NCBI GenBank assembly: GCA_033398695.1
Contig: CM065818.1
Location: forward strand, 81,650,092-81,714,091
DNA length: 64,000 nt
Source of the DNA: Orobanche coerulescens
Taxonomy: Eukaryota; Streptophyta; Magnoliopsida; Lamiales; Orobanchaceae
Direction: 5' to 3'
The position numbers were made by a program, and so were the translations under genes. Shown here piece after piece: positions 1 to 11,340 of the stretch (position 1 is the stretch's first letter; every line of letters begins with the position of its first letter). The notes beneath the pieces are model-generated. The model saw only the letters and a program-made list of their open reading frames with translations. It was not told the origin of the DNA and made no database searches.

Positions 1-626
1 ACCAACGCTTTAAAAACAAGTTGAAGCAAGCTTTCAAAAACACGAATCGCGGTCTATATCAAGACAAACATTTAAAAGTGAGTTGGAAGAATTTGAGAAA
101 TGAACATCGTTCGGTAACGGGGTCTTAGCTATCACTCAAATACTCGTAACCAATAAGCCTGCCAGGCGCCTCCCTTGCGCACCTGTGTACCGGCGTTCAC
201 TTCCATCATGTTGGCCGCTCATTGAACATGTCACCGCACCGACGTCACTCCCGCAAGAGTCGCCCTTGCCCGCGCATTAGGTAACACCGGCATTCACCAC
301 CCATATGGAGCCGCACATTGCAGCATACACCAGGCCGGAGTGCACGCCCCGCCCTCAGAGGTTCACGGATACGACGTTTCTCACAACAAGTATCCACATT
401 ATCACAAACCTCAAGCACACATTCAATCGTTGTAACAATTATCAAATCAATACACCAATTCACATAATTTATCCGCCAGTCCACGACCACACGAATAAAT
501 AACAACACGCACGTCAACCATAACACGACAGAAAGAAACAATATACGTACCCACGCACTATCAAGCGCAAAATCAACACTATACATATCCAAGGGATTCA
601 TGTAGTCACTTACAACCCACACAATT
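1..626 (-). repeat. E3 left LTR, segment 1
   Basis: This segment is nearly identical to 29892-30512 of the right LTR, so the window begins about 923 bp into the LTR. It ends at the E1 insertion, with the target duplication CAATT at 622-626. Short open frames here are not conserved as proteins and I do not call genes. Confidence 0.92.
622..626. repeat. Left target-site duplication of E1 (CAATT)
   Basis: CAATT precedes the first LTR terminus TGTAACACCCC and recurs at 16639-16643. The uninterrupted site is seen at about 30506-30520 in the other E3 LTR. Confidence 0.93.
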
Positions 627-2941
627 TGTAACACCCCAAACTAGGCGGATATTACAGTGCCGTGGACCCCCGACTGGGACCCACCAGGCGAATGAAAAAG
701 GATGATTTACACAGGGTAAATGTAGTACCGAACCACATTACAACATCAATTACTCCGATTAGGAGTTTCATACAACACACCCAGGATAAAATAGAATACA
801 TGTGTATCTTATGTGACGATAAAATACACAACACTGAATGAAACGAGTATTCAAACGGAATGTCTGCAGCGGAATAAATAAAGGAAACATAAATGACTGA
901 ATAAGTGACTGAACAGACTGGGGCCCCTTTCTAGTATCACTGGGACTCCTCGACGTCAGCATGTTCTCCCCGTGCCTTTGCCTTGACAAGACCTGAAAAA
1001 CAAAATCCCCAAACGGGGTCAGTTATACAGAACAACAATCCTCAAGGGTTGAAAATACACAATCATGATTAACTGAAGTTATGAAATATTCTTAGTTATG
1101 AATTACGCTGAAGAGGAGTATCATAGTACGCCCGTAATGTTCTGTGCAAGTGTACAACACCCGTCCGTGTACCTAATTAGTCTCACGAGACAATATGACC
1201 CGTGTGCACGGTCTAATGTATCGGTGAACCCAATACAATAACCATCGTGTGCCCGACTAAAAATTCCACACAGACACACCCGGCCACGCAATATGAACCC
1301 AGAAGGTCACATGAACGAGAATGACCATAATGAATATCAATGAATAATAATTAGACAAGGCCAAGAATGACTCACCGAGATGAGAGTAATAATGAAATGA
1401 ATGATAGCTCAACGAAAAGATTGGAACCGTCGTTCCTTATGACTGAAGTGATTAATTGACAATAACAAGTTTTAATATGATTAATACAATGATGAATGAG
1501 TTATGATTATGAATGATCAACAACAAAAGGTATGAATATCCTTTTAACCGAGTAAGAATTAACTTACACAACACCGATGAAGAATGTCCGTCCACGAACA
1601 ACGTCCTAAATGAAGTGTCGTCATACGAACAACCTTAATTCAATACAATTACCGACAATCCGATCAATATACGAATTAAACACGAATATAACGAACTCAA
1701 AACGTCGATACGATTAAACTAAGTTCATTGGGGCATTATATCGAATACGTTGTATCCAAACTCCGATTGTTTACAATCAAACCTCGATATCCCAATATCA
1801 AAATCCCCAAGAAGTGTTTCAAACCAACAAACCATCTCCAATACGATCAATAATCCGTTATGAATATCCAAAATGTGATTATAACAACAATTAGTCGAAA
1901 ATCCCCAATTCCAACTCGATATTCAAAGTGTTCTTGAATAAACCCTCAATAATCCAATGAATCCTTATACAAACTCATAATCATATACATATCCCTTCAT
2001 ATATCATGATTATAACGTCCAAAACATCCTATTTCAACACAAAATCGAAGTCCAAAGTGTTGAAGGAATTACCTCTTGATGATCCAAGTGCTTTAATCGA
2101 AGAACACGCGTTAGATTGATTATCCGGCTTCACGATCGAAAGGAGATGAAAAAATCAAACACCCAAATGATTTGTGAAGGAAAAACCCTCCCTCAAGCCT
2201 TATCTCTCGGTTGAAGGTGAAGAAAAGGAAGAAAAATGGGTGAAATGCTGAAAAAATGAATTTATAGGAGTTGATCGCTGCGGACACGGCCCGTGCCGAT
2301 CGGCACGGTCGTGTCGCATACCGGCCCGACGGTTGGCAGCGATGACTCGACCGTGTCACCGCCGACACGGTCGCGGCGCGGAGGGCCTCCCGTGATGACC
2401 CGTCCGACGGCGACTTCGGCATGACTCGGCCGTGCGAGCGACACGGTCGGGCGTCTTTGGCGATCGGTTACGCTTATCCGGAAGGGTGCGACTCGGCCGT
2501 GCAGACGACACGGTCGGGTCTGGCGAACACTTCGGCACTTTCCGGACGAGTACGGCACGGGCGTGTCGGACGACACGGCCGAGTTCGTTCGGCGTGATCG
2601 GCCAATGAGCGGTTGAGCTAAAGCGACCATAACTCTCTCGTCGGACTCGATTGACTCACCGTTTGAACCATTGGAAAGCTAACTCGATGCTCTATAATAT
2701 TGCAAAGATTTAGAATTTTTGGAGTTACCAAAAATTAATGGTGATCTAACAAAGTCGAACTCATATGAGGAAAGTTGAAACAATGAACAATAACGATACA
2801 CCACTCGAAGTTTTTTCGAACGGTGAACACGGTGAATGAATATGATTGGTGAATGATTATAATCGAGTGAATATACACTGGGTGACAATCACCGAATGAA
2901 ATTACTGAATGATAATGACTGAATTACAGCCGGGTATTACA
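627..2941 (-). repeat. E1 LTR copy 1
   Basis: The LTR is 2315 bp, starts TGTAACACCCC and ends GGGTATTACA, followed by the polypurine tract. It is the 3' LTR in minus-strand sense. It contains an AT-rich stretch rich in ATGA motifs, then a GC-rich repeat block (2280-2605) next to a TATA-like box. Copies 2 and 3 are almost identical apart from small indels. Confidence 0.95.
2256..2605 (-). promoter_or_regulatory. E1 LTR copy 1: TATA-like box with adjoining GC-rich dyad-repeat block
   Basis: On the minus strand 2267-2256 reads CTATAAATTCAT. Immediately upstream (2275-2605) lies a GC-rich block with repeated inverted motifs such as CCGTGTC with GACACGG, and GTGTCGGACGACAC. The phrase GACTCGGCCGTGC, followed shortly by CGACACGGTCGGG, occurs twice. 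The position fits a U3 promoter. Promoter activity is inferred. Confidence 0.6.
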
Positions 2942-2960
2942 TACACCCCCCCTTAAAAGA
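2942..2960 (-). other. E1 polypurine tract, interior 1
   Basis: A C-rich plus strand directly abutting the LTR end gives a G-rich tract on the minus strand, the expected plus-strand primer of a minus-oriented element. Confidence 0.8.
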
Positions 2961-2975
2961 GTTTCGTCCCCGAAA

Positions 2976-3329
2976 CTAAGGGTCAAACAACTCGGGATAA
3001 CACTCCCGCATATTCTCCTCGGTTTCCCAAGTGGCCTCTTCGACTCCGTGTCTAGACCACTGAATCTTGACCAAAGGGATAGTCTTGTTCCTCAACTGTT
3101 TGATTCGCCGCTCTAACACTCGTACAGGACGCTCCTCGTACGAATGATCATCCGCGATCTCGATTTCGTCGAACTGAAGTATGTGACTCGGGTCGGCAAC
3201 ATACTTCCGCAACTGAGAGACGTGAAACACATTATGAATCCTGCTCAAAGCCGGAGGTAACGCCAATCGATAAGCTAACTCGCCTACTCGATCCAAAATT
3301 TCAAACGGTCCAATGAATCTTGGGCTCAA
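2976..3329 (-). pseudogene. E1 interior 1: integrase C-terminus and chromo-like module
   Basis: An open frame of about 117 residues starts [12 protein letters not shown], the conserved GPF/Y module of gypsy integrases, passes through [12 protein letters not shown], and ends with [16 protein letters not shown], typical of the chromo-like tail of plant chromoviruses. This tail is thought to steer integration into heterochromatin. It is the best preserved stretch of this interior. The upstream integrase is separated from it by frameshifts. Confidence 0.88.
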
Positions 3330-4477
3330 CTTCCGTTTTCCGAAGCGGAAAAATACCTCGACTGGGATATCTTGACCAAAACATGGTCACCGTCTCGAAC
3401 TCTAGTGGTCGGCAGCGATTATCCGCATACGATTTTACGCCGACTCGAGTGTCAACATACGACTCTTGATCAAAGCTACCTTCTCCCGGACTATAAGCAT
3501 ATCGGGCTCGGTGCGATTGATTCTAACAAGTCATCCTAACACAAAGAAGATCGACAAAGACGACCGCACAAGGCCTCGTAAGGTGCCATCTTAATGGAGG
3601 CATGCCAACTATACTGTACGTGGACTTAAATAACTGATCGGGCTTCCCCATCGTCTACTAATCGAGGACGCATGCCCTCAACATGTCCTCTAATGTCCGA
3701 ATAGTCCTCTCGATTGTCCGTCTGACCGAGGATGAAAAGCGATCGAGATTAAGCCGAGTTCCCATAGCACGATGAACTGATTTTCAAAATGGGAAACAAT
3801 TCGTCATCACGATCGGAAAGCGATACTCTTATGAGTACCGTGCGGTCTCACTATCTCCTTGATGAACAAGCGATCCAGTCTCTCGGGACCCCACGTATCC
3901 TTGATCTCAAGGAAATGAGCTGATTTAGTTGAGCGGTCCACAATCACCGGATCGCATTCATGCCACGACGACTCGTCGGTAAACTCGTGATGAAATCCAT
4001 AGAAATGTCTTCCCACTTCCATTCCGGAATAGGGAGCGGTATCGACATACTCGCCGGTCGCCGAGGTTCCATCTTGACTTGTTGACAGTTAAGCATCTCG
4101 AAACAAATTCTGCGACTTCTCGCTTCATATTACTCCACCGGTAATTTTGTTTCAAGTCTTTGTAAATCTTGCTGGACCGGATGAGCGAGAATAAGGGGTA
4201 GCATGAGCTTCTCTCAAAATAGAATTTTTCAACTCGTCATTCGCCGGTACGCACAACCGGTTCTTAAACCTCAAAAGTCCATCCTCGTGGACCACGAATC
4301 CAGGGCTTTCCCCTGAGCCACATCTTCACGAATGCGCAACAATGCGGGTCCGAACCACGATTCTCCCCGATTGCATCCTCGAGATGATGAAATCTCTAAC
4401 ATACAAAGTCGTCTGAACTCACAAGCTGACCTCGATCTCGGGTCTAAGGAATTCCTGTTGAAGCTCCTTCGAATCAT
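3330..4477 (-). pseudogene. E1 interior 1: integrase core, broken
   Basis: Fragments recognisable on the minus strand are the zinc-binding region (around 4060-4150, NYRWSNMKREVAEFVSRCL) and the core (3807-4022, with IVDRSTKSAHFLEIKDTWGP and EIVRPHGT). The second catalytic Asp region and the Glu of the DDE triad lie farther left in other frames. Several small indels, mostly next to CTG, CAG or CCG, break the frame. The enzyme would have inserted the cDNA. It is not functional as read. Confidence 0.8.
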
Positions 4478-5500
4478 AAACGAGCATGCATCTGCTCCCG
4501 AACGGACTTACGACTCAAGGCGTCGGCGACAACGTTCGCCTTGCCCGGGTGGTAAAGGATCTCGATATCAAAATCTTTGATTAGTTCCAACCACCGTCCC
4601 TGTCGCATATTTAACTCCTTGTGAGTAAATATATAGTTCAACTCTTGTGATTGGTGAAGATCTGACAAGTGATTCCATAAAGGTAACGACGCCAAAATTC
4701 CAACGCGAAAACCACGGTTACTAGCTCCGGCCGTGGGTTGGATAATTAACCAGCTAATCCGAGGAAACATCGGATTTACTTAATATCTTACGGAGGTTGC
4801 AAATCTCGGATAGCCTCCGTCTTCTGAGGGTCGACAAGAACTCTAGCAGATGAAATTACATGCCCGAGAAAGTCATTTCGGACCTCCAGAACTCACATTT
4901 GGAAAACTTTCCATAAAGTTGCTCTCGTCTCAACACGTCGAGAACTTGAAGAAAATGAACCTCGTGTTCCTCTCGGCTAAGAGAATAAATCAAAATGTCG
5001 TCGATGAAGACAACAACTGATCTAAAAAGTCGATGAAAACCCGATTCATTAACTCCATGAATACCACAGGTGCAATAGTTAGCCCGAACGGCATAACTAC
5101 GAGCTCACAATGACCATAGCGTGTATGAAAGCTGTCTCGCGATATCCGACTCTCGAATCCGCAACTTGTGATATCCAGATCTTAAGTCGATCTTGGAAAA
5201 TCCGAAGCTCCTGAAGTTGATCTAAAAGATCATCAATACGAGGTAAAGGGTACTACTCTTGATCATCGCCTGTTCAACTCTTGGTAATTAATACACACAC
5301 GAGACGAGCCATCCTTCTCCTTGACAGATCACACCGGTGCTCCTCACGGGACGCAATCGGTCGGAGATGACCTTTCTCGAACTACTCCTCAAGTTGAATC
5401 TTCAACTCCCGCATTCGTCGGGGCCATCCGATACGGTGCCTTCGATAAAGGGGACGACTGCCCAACTCACTCCCATTCCCTTACTCTATGTGAAGGCAAC
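4478..5500 (-). pseudogene. E1 interior 1: reverse transcriptase and RNase H, with internal deletion
   Basis: RT fragments around 4870-5450 can be aligned with those of E2 and E5: an APYRMAP-like start, a GAPV block and a YGH..VVMPFG block near 5090-5120. RNase H ends with [20 protein letters not shown] at 4500-4560. At about 4735-4765 the sequence passes from the conserved FLGLAG block of late RT straight into a YPTH-like block of mid RNase H. About 85-90 residues present in E5 are missing, including the first catalytic Asp of RNase H. The same junction occurs in interior 2. Confidence 0.82.
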
Positions 5501-5520
5501 TAGATAACTCGCTCGAAATA

Positions 5521-5915
5521 CATCGTCAATCGATGACAATGATACCACGAATGATTGAACATTTCGATTGCCCTAGAATGGTCAATTGATAAAAAGAGAT
5601 ACCAATAATGATTGAACAACTCGATTGCCTTAGAAAGGCCAATCGATGAAGATAATACAATGAATGTTTGAATAACTCGATTGCCTTTGAAAGGACAATC
5701 GACGAAAATAATACAATGAATGATTGAATAACTCGATTGCCTTAGAAAGGCCAATCGATGAAAATGATACAATGAATGATTGAATGACTCGATTGTCTTA
5801 GAAAAGCCAATCGATGGAAATGATATAAGGAATGACTGAATAACTCGATTGTCTTAGAAAGGCCAATCGATGAAAATGATATAATGAATGATTGAATAGT
5901 TCGATTGCGGAATTT
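5521..5915. repeat. E1 interior 1: 56-bp tandem repeat, about seven copies
   Basis: The anchor CGATTG recurs at 5565, 5622, 5678, 5733, 5790, 5845 and 5902, a period of 55-57 bp. The unit includes CTTAGAAAGGCCAATCGATG and an ATGATTGAATAACT-like stretch. The period is not a multiple of three, so open frames across it rotate and are not proteins. It lies between protease and RT. Confidence 0.9.
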
Positions 5916-5959
5916 CTTCGCTTCCGCCATAATAAAAATTCTCTTTGGAACAACGGGGA

Positions 5960-6260
5960 TTACTTCCTGAAGCACACATTCGACAACCAACGACGGAAAG
6001 ATAGCGACTAAACGCTAACAAACACCGAGGATAGTATCGAGACGATCAAACCAACTAATACCGAAAATTACATCGTCTAAGATAAATTCACCACGATTAG
6101 ATCCATCAACCAATCGCGGTCATTAAGTAGGACTATACCGAAATAAGTCTATTCAAGCATGATTCGAAAATGAATGAATGCGGTGTACCAAAGATCAAAG
6201 GTACACACAAGTTGAAATAAAATTACGAGTATACCAAATCGTTCGGACCACCGGATCGTC
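5960..6260 (-). pseudogene. E1 interior 1: retroviral-type aspartic protease remnant
   Basis: Minus-strand reading finds a VIFGISWFDRLDTI-like block near 6010-6080, corresponding to the ILGMDWL block at the C-terminal half of gypsy proteases. An active-site-like stretch lies near 6170-6230, where a small indel at a CCGG position disrupts the D-S/T-G motif. Normally the protease would process the polyprotein. It appears inactive as read. Confidence 0.6.
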
Positions 6261-6970
6261 GATCCTCCTCATCATATGAATCGGGACTTGCCGGTCCCCG
6301 AACCGTACGCTCCCGTCGATAAATACGAGCTCCAACTCTATTTGCTTCCATTGTCTTAAACGACGATGACAATCAGTCTGATTCTGAAACGCTGGTTGCT
6401 TCGGGGCCTGAGATGCCGCCGGAGCCGACTTGGAGTCCTTTCGGCAAAAACGGGCCTTATGCCCAGAATTCCCACAATTATGACATGTGATAGACGGCGT
6501 CGTACACCTAGTACTGAAATGGCCCGGCGCCCCACAGTTGAAACAGATGATGGATGAACTGGCTGCTCGGGACTGAGATCCCGTAGGATTAGGCGCCGTA
6601 GGAGATCGCTCAGAAACGATAAGACTCACACGAGGCTTCTTGAAGGTTATTGACCGCCGGATAGATTACGCCGTTGATTTCTGTTGACATATGCAGTTCT
6701 TTGCCGGCCAATTTCCTTAGCAATGGCTCAAATGCGGGAGAGTTCGCTCGATTAATCCGGCCAGTGGCGCAATGATGATTGAGCAAGCGCACATGGGTCA
6801 TCATGGCCTGCATAAAAGTGAGTGGATCAACCCGTACATCTTGATCGAACCGAGTCACAGGCACGATTTCCCGGCGAGTGATTATTTCTCGGGTTTCGGT
6901 TCGCACCGCGCCTCTCCCCATGCATCCCTTGAGTTCTCTCCATCTTTGAGTAGGAAGGTCGCATAATGAT
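6195..6970 (-). pseudogene. E1 interior 1: Gag with two zinc knuckles, capsid region apparently absent
   Basis: The C-terminal part has two CCHC knuckles, CFNCGAPGHFSTRC and CHNCGNSGHKARFC, which bind RNA. The N-terminal part (6610-6921) contains RTETREIITRREIVPVTRF and a histidine-rich stretch. I see no equivalent of the capsid block containing the DxWW motif present in E2, E6 and E7 Gag. Either E1 Gag is strongly reduced or the capsid part has been deleted. A frameshift joins the two halves near 6620. Confidence 0.75.
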
Positions 6971-7476
6971 TATATTTCCCGCATGATTAGCACGTTATGA
7001 TTATGTCATGAGATGATGAAAATGAGTATACATGCTCTAACTTAGTGATTATATGAATGATTTCTTGAAGTTACATGATTATCGATGAAATTCTTGAAAT
7101 GATTATCTTGAATAACTTAACAAGATTGATAATATGATCATCCAGTTGACAACTGGATAATGAAATGAATTGAGTAATTAATGAGTTAACATGATCGTCA
7201 CGATTATTAAGCGAGTAATGAAATGAATTAAGTGATTAATGAGTTAACATGATCGTTCTAATCACAATGAATGATGATGTTTGAGGATTGTTAATTGATG
7301 AATGATGAATGAATGACTATTGCGTAAATTATACCATGGCGTTAGAAATCTTACGGTTCTTAGGTCTGATTGGCTCGGCATTTGCACAGTCACACGTGAC
7401 GCGAAAGTCCAATGATACTAGTCGATGACGATGATTTCAAATGAGACATGACTCGGAAGGTAGTATTCAAAACCAC
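6971..7476 (-). other. E1 interior 1: AT-rich leader between primer-binding site and gag
   Basis: This is low-complexity sequence built from ATGA/ATTA words. A near-duplicate of roughly 55 bp (about 7160-7265) shares AATGAGTTAACATGATCG. I see no coding content. Confidence 0.6.
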
Positions 7477-7488
7477 GCTCCGATACCA
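7477..7488 (-). other. E1 primer-binding site, interior 1 (initiator-Met type)
   Basis: The minus strand reads TGGTATCGGAGC, one mismatch from the plant initiator-Met site TGGTATCAGAGC, three bases from LTR copy 2. Confidence 0.85.
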
Positions 7489-7491
7489 ACT

Positions 7492-9774
7492 CGTAACACC
7501 CCAAACTAGGCGGATATTACGGTCTGTGGACCCCAGGACCCACCGGGCGAATGAAAAGAATGATTTACACAGGGTAAATGTAGTACCGAACCACATTACA
7601 ACATCAATTACTCCGATTAGGAGTTTCATACAACACACCCAGGATAAAATAGAATACATGTGTATCTTATGTGACGATAAAATACACAACACCGAATGAA
7701 ACGAGTATTCAAACGGAATGTCTGCAGCGGAATAAATAAAGGAAACATAAATGATGAATAAGTGACTGAGCAGTGGGGCCCCTTTCTAGTATCACTGACT
7801 CCTCGACGTCGGCATGTTCTCCCCGTGCCTTTGCCTTGCCAAGACACGAAAAACAAAATCCCCAAAGCGAATTCGATTATCTGAACAACAATCCTCAAGG
7901 GTTGAAAATACACAATCATGATTAACTGAAGTTATGAAATATTCTTAGTTATGAATTACGCTGAAGAGGAGTATCATAGTACGCCCGTAATGTTCTGTGC
8001 AAGTGTACAACACCCGTCCGTGTACCTAATTAGTCTCACGAGACAATATGACCCGTGTGCACGGTCTAATGTATCGGTGAACCCAATACAATAACCATCG
8101 TGTGCCCGACTAAAAATTCCACACAGACACACCCGGCCACGCAATATGAACCCAGAAGGTCACATGAACGAGAATGACCATAATGAATATCAATGAATAA
8201 TAATTAGACAAGGCCAAGAATGACTCACCGAGATGAGAGTAATAATGAAATGAATGATAGCTCAACGAAAAGATTGGAACCGTCGTTCCTTATGACTGAA
8301 GTGATTAATTGACAATAACAAGTTTTAATATGATTAATACAATGATGAATGAGTTATGATTATGAATGATCAACAACAAAAGGTATGAATATCCTTTTAA
8401 CCGAGTAAGAATTAACTTACACAACACCGATGAAGAATGTCCGTCCACGAACAACGTCCTAAATGAAGTGTCGGTCGCACGAACAACCTTAATTCAATAC
8501 AATTACCGACAATCCGATCAATATACGAATTAAACACGAATATAACGAACTCAAAACGTCGATACGATTAAACTAAGTTCATTGGGGCATTATATCGAAT
8601 ACGTTGTATCCAAACTCCGATTGTTTACAATCAAACCTCGATATCCCAATATCAAAATCCCCAAGAAGTGTTTCAAACCAACAAAACATCTCCAATACGA
8701 TCAATAATCCGTTATGAATATCCAAAATGTGATTATAACAACAATTAGTCGAAAATCCCCAATTCCAACTCGATATTCAAAGTGTTCTTGAATAAACCCT
8801 CAATAATCCAATGAATCCTTATACAAACTCATAATCATATACATATCCCTTCATATATCATGATTATAACGTCCAAACATCCTATTTCAACACAAAATCG
8901 AAGTCCAAAGTGTTGAAGGAATTACCTCTTGATGATCCAAGTGCTTTAATCGAAGAACACGCGTTAGATTGATTATCCGGGCTTCACGATCGAAAGGAGA
9001 TGAAAAAATCAAACACCCAAATGATTTGTGAAGGAAAAACCCTCCCTCAAGCCTTATCTCTCGGTTGAAGGTGAAGAAAAGGAATCTTGAAAAAATGAAT
9101 TTATAGGAGTTGGTGCTGCCGGACACGGCCCGTGCGATCGGCGCGGTCGTGTCGCACTGCGGCCGGCAGATTGGCAGCGGTGACTCGACCGTGTCACCTT
9201 TCGACACGGTCGCGGCGCGAGGGCCTCCGACGATGACTCCGTCAAGCGGCGACTCGGCATGACTCGGCCGTGCGGGCGACACGGTCGGGCGTCTTTGGCG
9301 ATCGGTTACGGCTTATCGGAAGGGTGCGACTCGGCCGTGCAGGCGACACGGTCGGGTCTGAGGCGGTGCCGGCACTTTCCGGACGAGTGCAGCACGGGCC
9401 GTGTCGGACGACACGGCGAGTTCGTTCGCGTGATCGCCAATGAGCGGTTGAGCTAAAGCGACCATAACTCTCTCGTCCGGACTCGATTGACTCACCGTTT
9501 GAACCATTGGAAAGCTAACTCGATGCTCTATAATATTGCAAGATTTAGAATTTTTGGAGTTACCAAAAATTAATGGTGATCTAACAAAGTCGAACTCATA
9601 TGAGGAAAGTTGAAACAATGAACAATAACGATACACCACTCGAAGTTTTTTGAGCGGTGAACACGGTGAATGAATATGATTGGTGAATGATTATAATCGA
9701 GTGAATATACACTGGGTGACAATCACCGAATGAAATTCTTGAATGATAATGATCAATTACAGTAGGGTATTACA
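7492..9774 (-). repeat. E1 LTR copy 2 (central)
   Basis: This third, internal LTR of about 2.28 kb is bounded by a primer-binding site on its left and a polypurine tract on its right. Its first base or bases are damaged (CGTAACACC instead of TGTAACACC). It is nearly identical to copy 1 over long AT-rich stretches. Confidence 0.93.
9095..9440 (-). promoter_or_regulatory. E1 LTR copy 2: TATA-like box with GC-rich dyad-repeat block
   Basis: Same arrangement as in copy 1: CTATAAATTCA on the minus strand at 9106-9095, with the GC-rich inverted-repeat block at 9115-9440. This copy lacks about 20 bp present in copy 1 between the TATA box and the AAGGAA stretch. Confidence 0.58.
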
Positions 9775-9790
9775 TACACCCCCTTAAAAG
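9775..9790 (-). other. E1 polypurine tract, interior 2
   Basis: The C-run followed by CTTAAAAG directly after the LTR end is shorter than in interior 1. Confidence 0.78.
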
Positions 9791-9808
9791 AGTTTCGTCC
9801 CCGAAACT

Positions 9809-10224
9809 AAGGGTCAAACAACTCGGGATAACACTCCCGCATATTCTCCTCGGTTTCCCAAGTGGCCTCTTCGACTCGTGTCTAGACCCTTGAATCTTGA
9901 CCAAAGGGATAGTCTTGTTCCTCAAGCTGTTTGATTCGCCGCTCTAACACTCGTGCGGGACGCTCCTCGTACGAATGATCATCCGCGATCTCGATTTCGT
10001 CGGCCGAAGTATGTGACTCGGGTCGGCAACATACTTCCATGGCGAGAGACGTGAAACACATTATGAATCCTGCTCAAAGCCGGAGGTAACGCCAATCGAT
10101 AAGCTAACTCGCCTACTCGATCCAAAATTTCAAGCGGTCCAATGAATCTTGGGCTCAACTTCCCCCGTTTTCCGAAACGGAAAAATACCTCGACTCGGGG
10201 ATATCTTGACCAAAACATGGTCAC
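9809..10224 (-). pseudogene. E1 interior 2: integrase C-terminus and chromo-like module, frameshifted
   Basis: This is the counterpart of 2976-3329. The block [21 protein letters not shown] is present, but the chromo part (9810-9980) is broken by small indels. The first six differences from interior 1 all fall on CTG, CAG or CCG. Confidence 0.85.
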
Positions 10225-11340
10225 CCGTCTCGAACTCTAGTGGTCGGCAGCGATTATCCGCATACGATTACATCGACTACGAAGTGTCAACATACGACTC
10301 TTGATCAAAGCTACCTTCTCCCGGGACGGCTATAAGCATATCGGGCTCGGTGCCGATTGATTCTAACAAGTCATCCTAACACAAAGAAGATCGACAAAGA
10401 CGACCGCACAAGGCCTCGTAAGGTGCCATCTTAATGGAGGCATGCCAACTATCTTGTACGTGGACTTAAATAACTTGATTGGGCTTCCCCATCGTCTACT
10501 AATCGAGACGCATGCCCTCAACATGTCCTCTAATGTCTGAATAGTCCTCTCGATTGTCCGTCGACCGAGGATGAAAAGCGTCTTGAGATTAAGCCGAGTT
10601 CCCATAGCACGATGAACTGATTTCCAAAAATGGGAAACAATTAAATCGTCACGATCGGAAAGCGATACTCTTAGGAGTACCGTGCGGTCTCACTATCTCC
10701 TTGATGAACAAGCGATCCAGTCTCTCGGGACCCCACGTATCCTTGATCTCAAGGAAATGAGCTGATTTAGTTGAGCGGTCCACAATCACCGGATCGCATT
10801 CATGCCACGGCGACTCGTCGGTAAACTCGTGATGAAATCCATAGAAATGTCTTCCCACTTCCATTAGGAATAGGGAGCGGTATCGACATACTCGCCGGTC
10901 GGCGAGGTTCCATCTTGACTTGTTGTGAGTTAAGCATCTCGAAACAAATTCTGCGACTTCGCTTCATATTACTCCACCGGTAATTTTGTTTCAAGTCTTT
11001 GTAAATCTTTGGACCGGATGAACAATAAGGGTAGCATGAGCTTCTCTCAAAATAGAATTTTTCAACTCGTCATTCGCCGACGCACAACCGGTTCTTAAAC
11101 CTCAAAAGTCCATCCTCGTGGACCACGAATCCGAGGCTTTCCCCAGGCCACATCTTCACGAATGCGCAACAATGCTGGGTCTCGAACCACGATTCTCACG
11201 ATTGCATCCTCGGAGATGATGAAATCTCTAACATACAAAGTGTCCACTGAACTCGCTGAAGCGGACCTCGATCTCGGGTCTAAGGAATTCTGTTGAAGCT
11301 CCTTCGAACTGTTAAACGAGCATGCATCTGCTCCTGAACG
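10225..11340 (-). pseudogene. E1 interior 2: integrase core, broken
   Basis: The core block with IVDRSTKSAHFLEIKDTWGP lies at 10649-10864, the zinc-binding part at about 10900-10994, and the block with RTIQTLEDMLRACVS at 10500-10560. It matches interior 1 with scattered small indels that change frame. Confidence 0.8.

Noticed and set aside
5521..5915. Possible CRISPR-like array
   Set aside because: Plant nuclear context, units directly adjacent and similar throughout, with no unique spacers.
5500..5990. Open frames with repeated YHFHRLAFLRQSS-like peptides on the minus strand
   Set aside because: They are produced by the 56-bp tandem repeat, whose period rotates the frame; no protein is implied.
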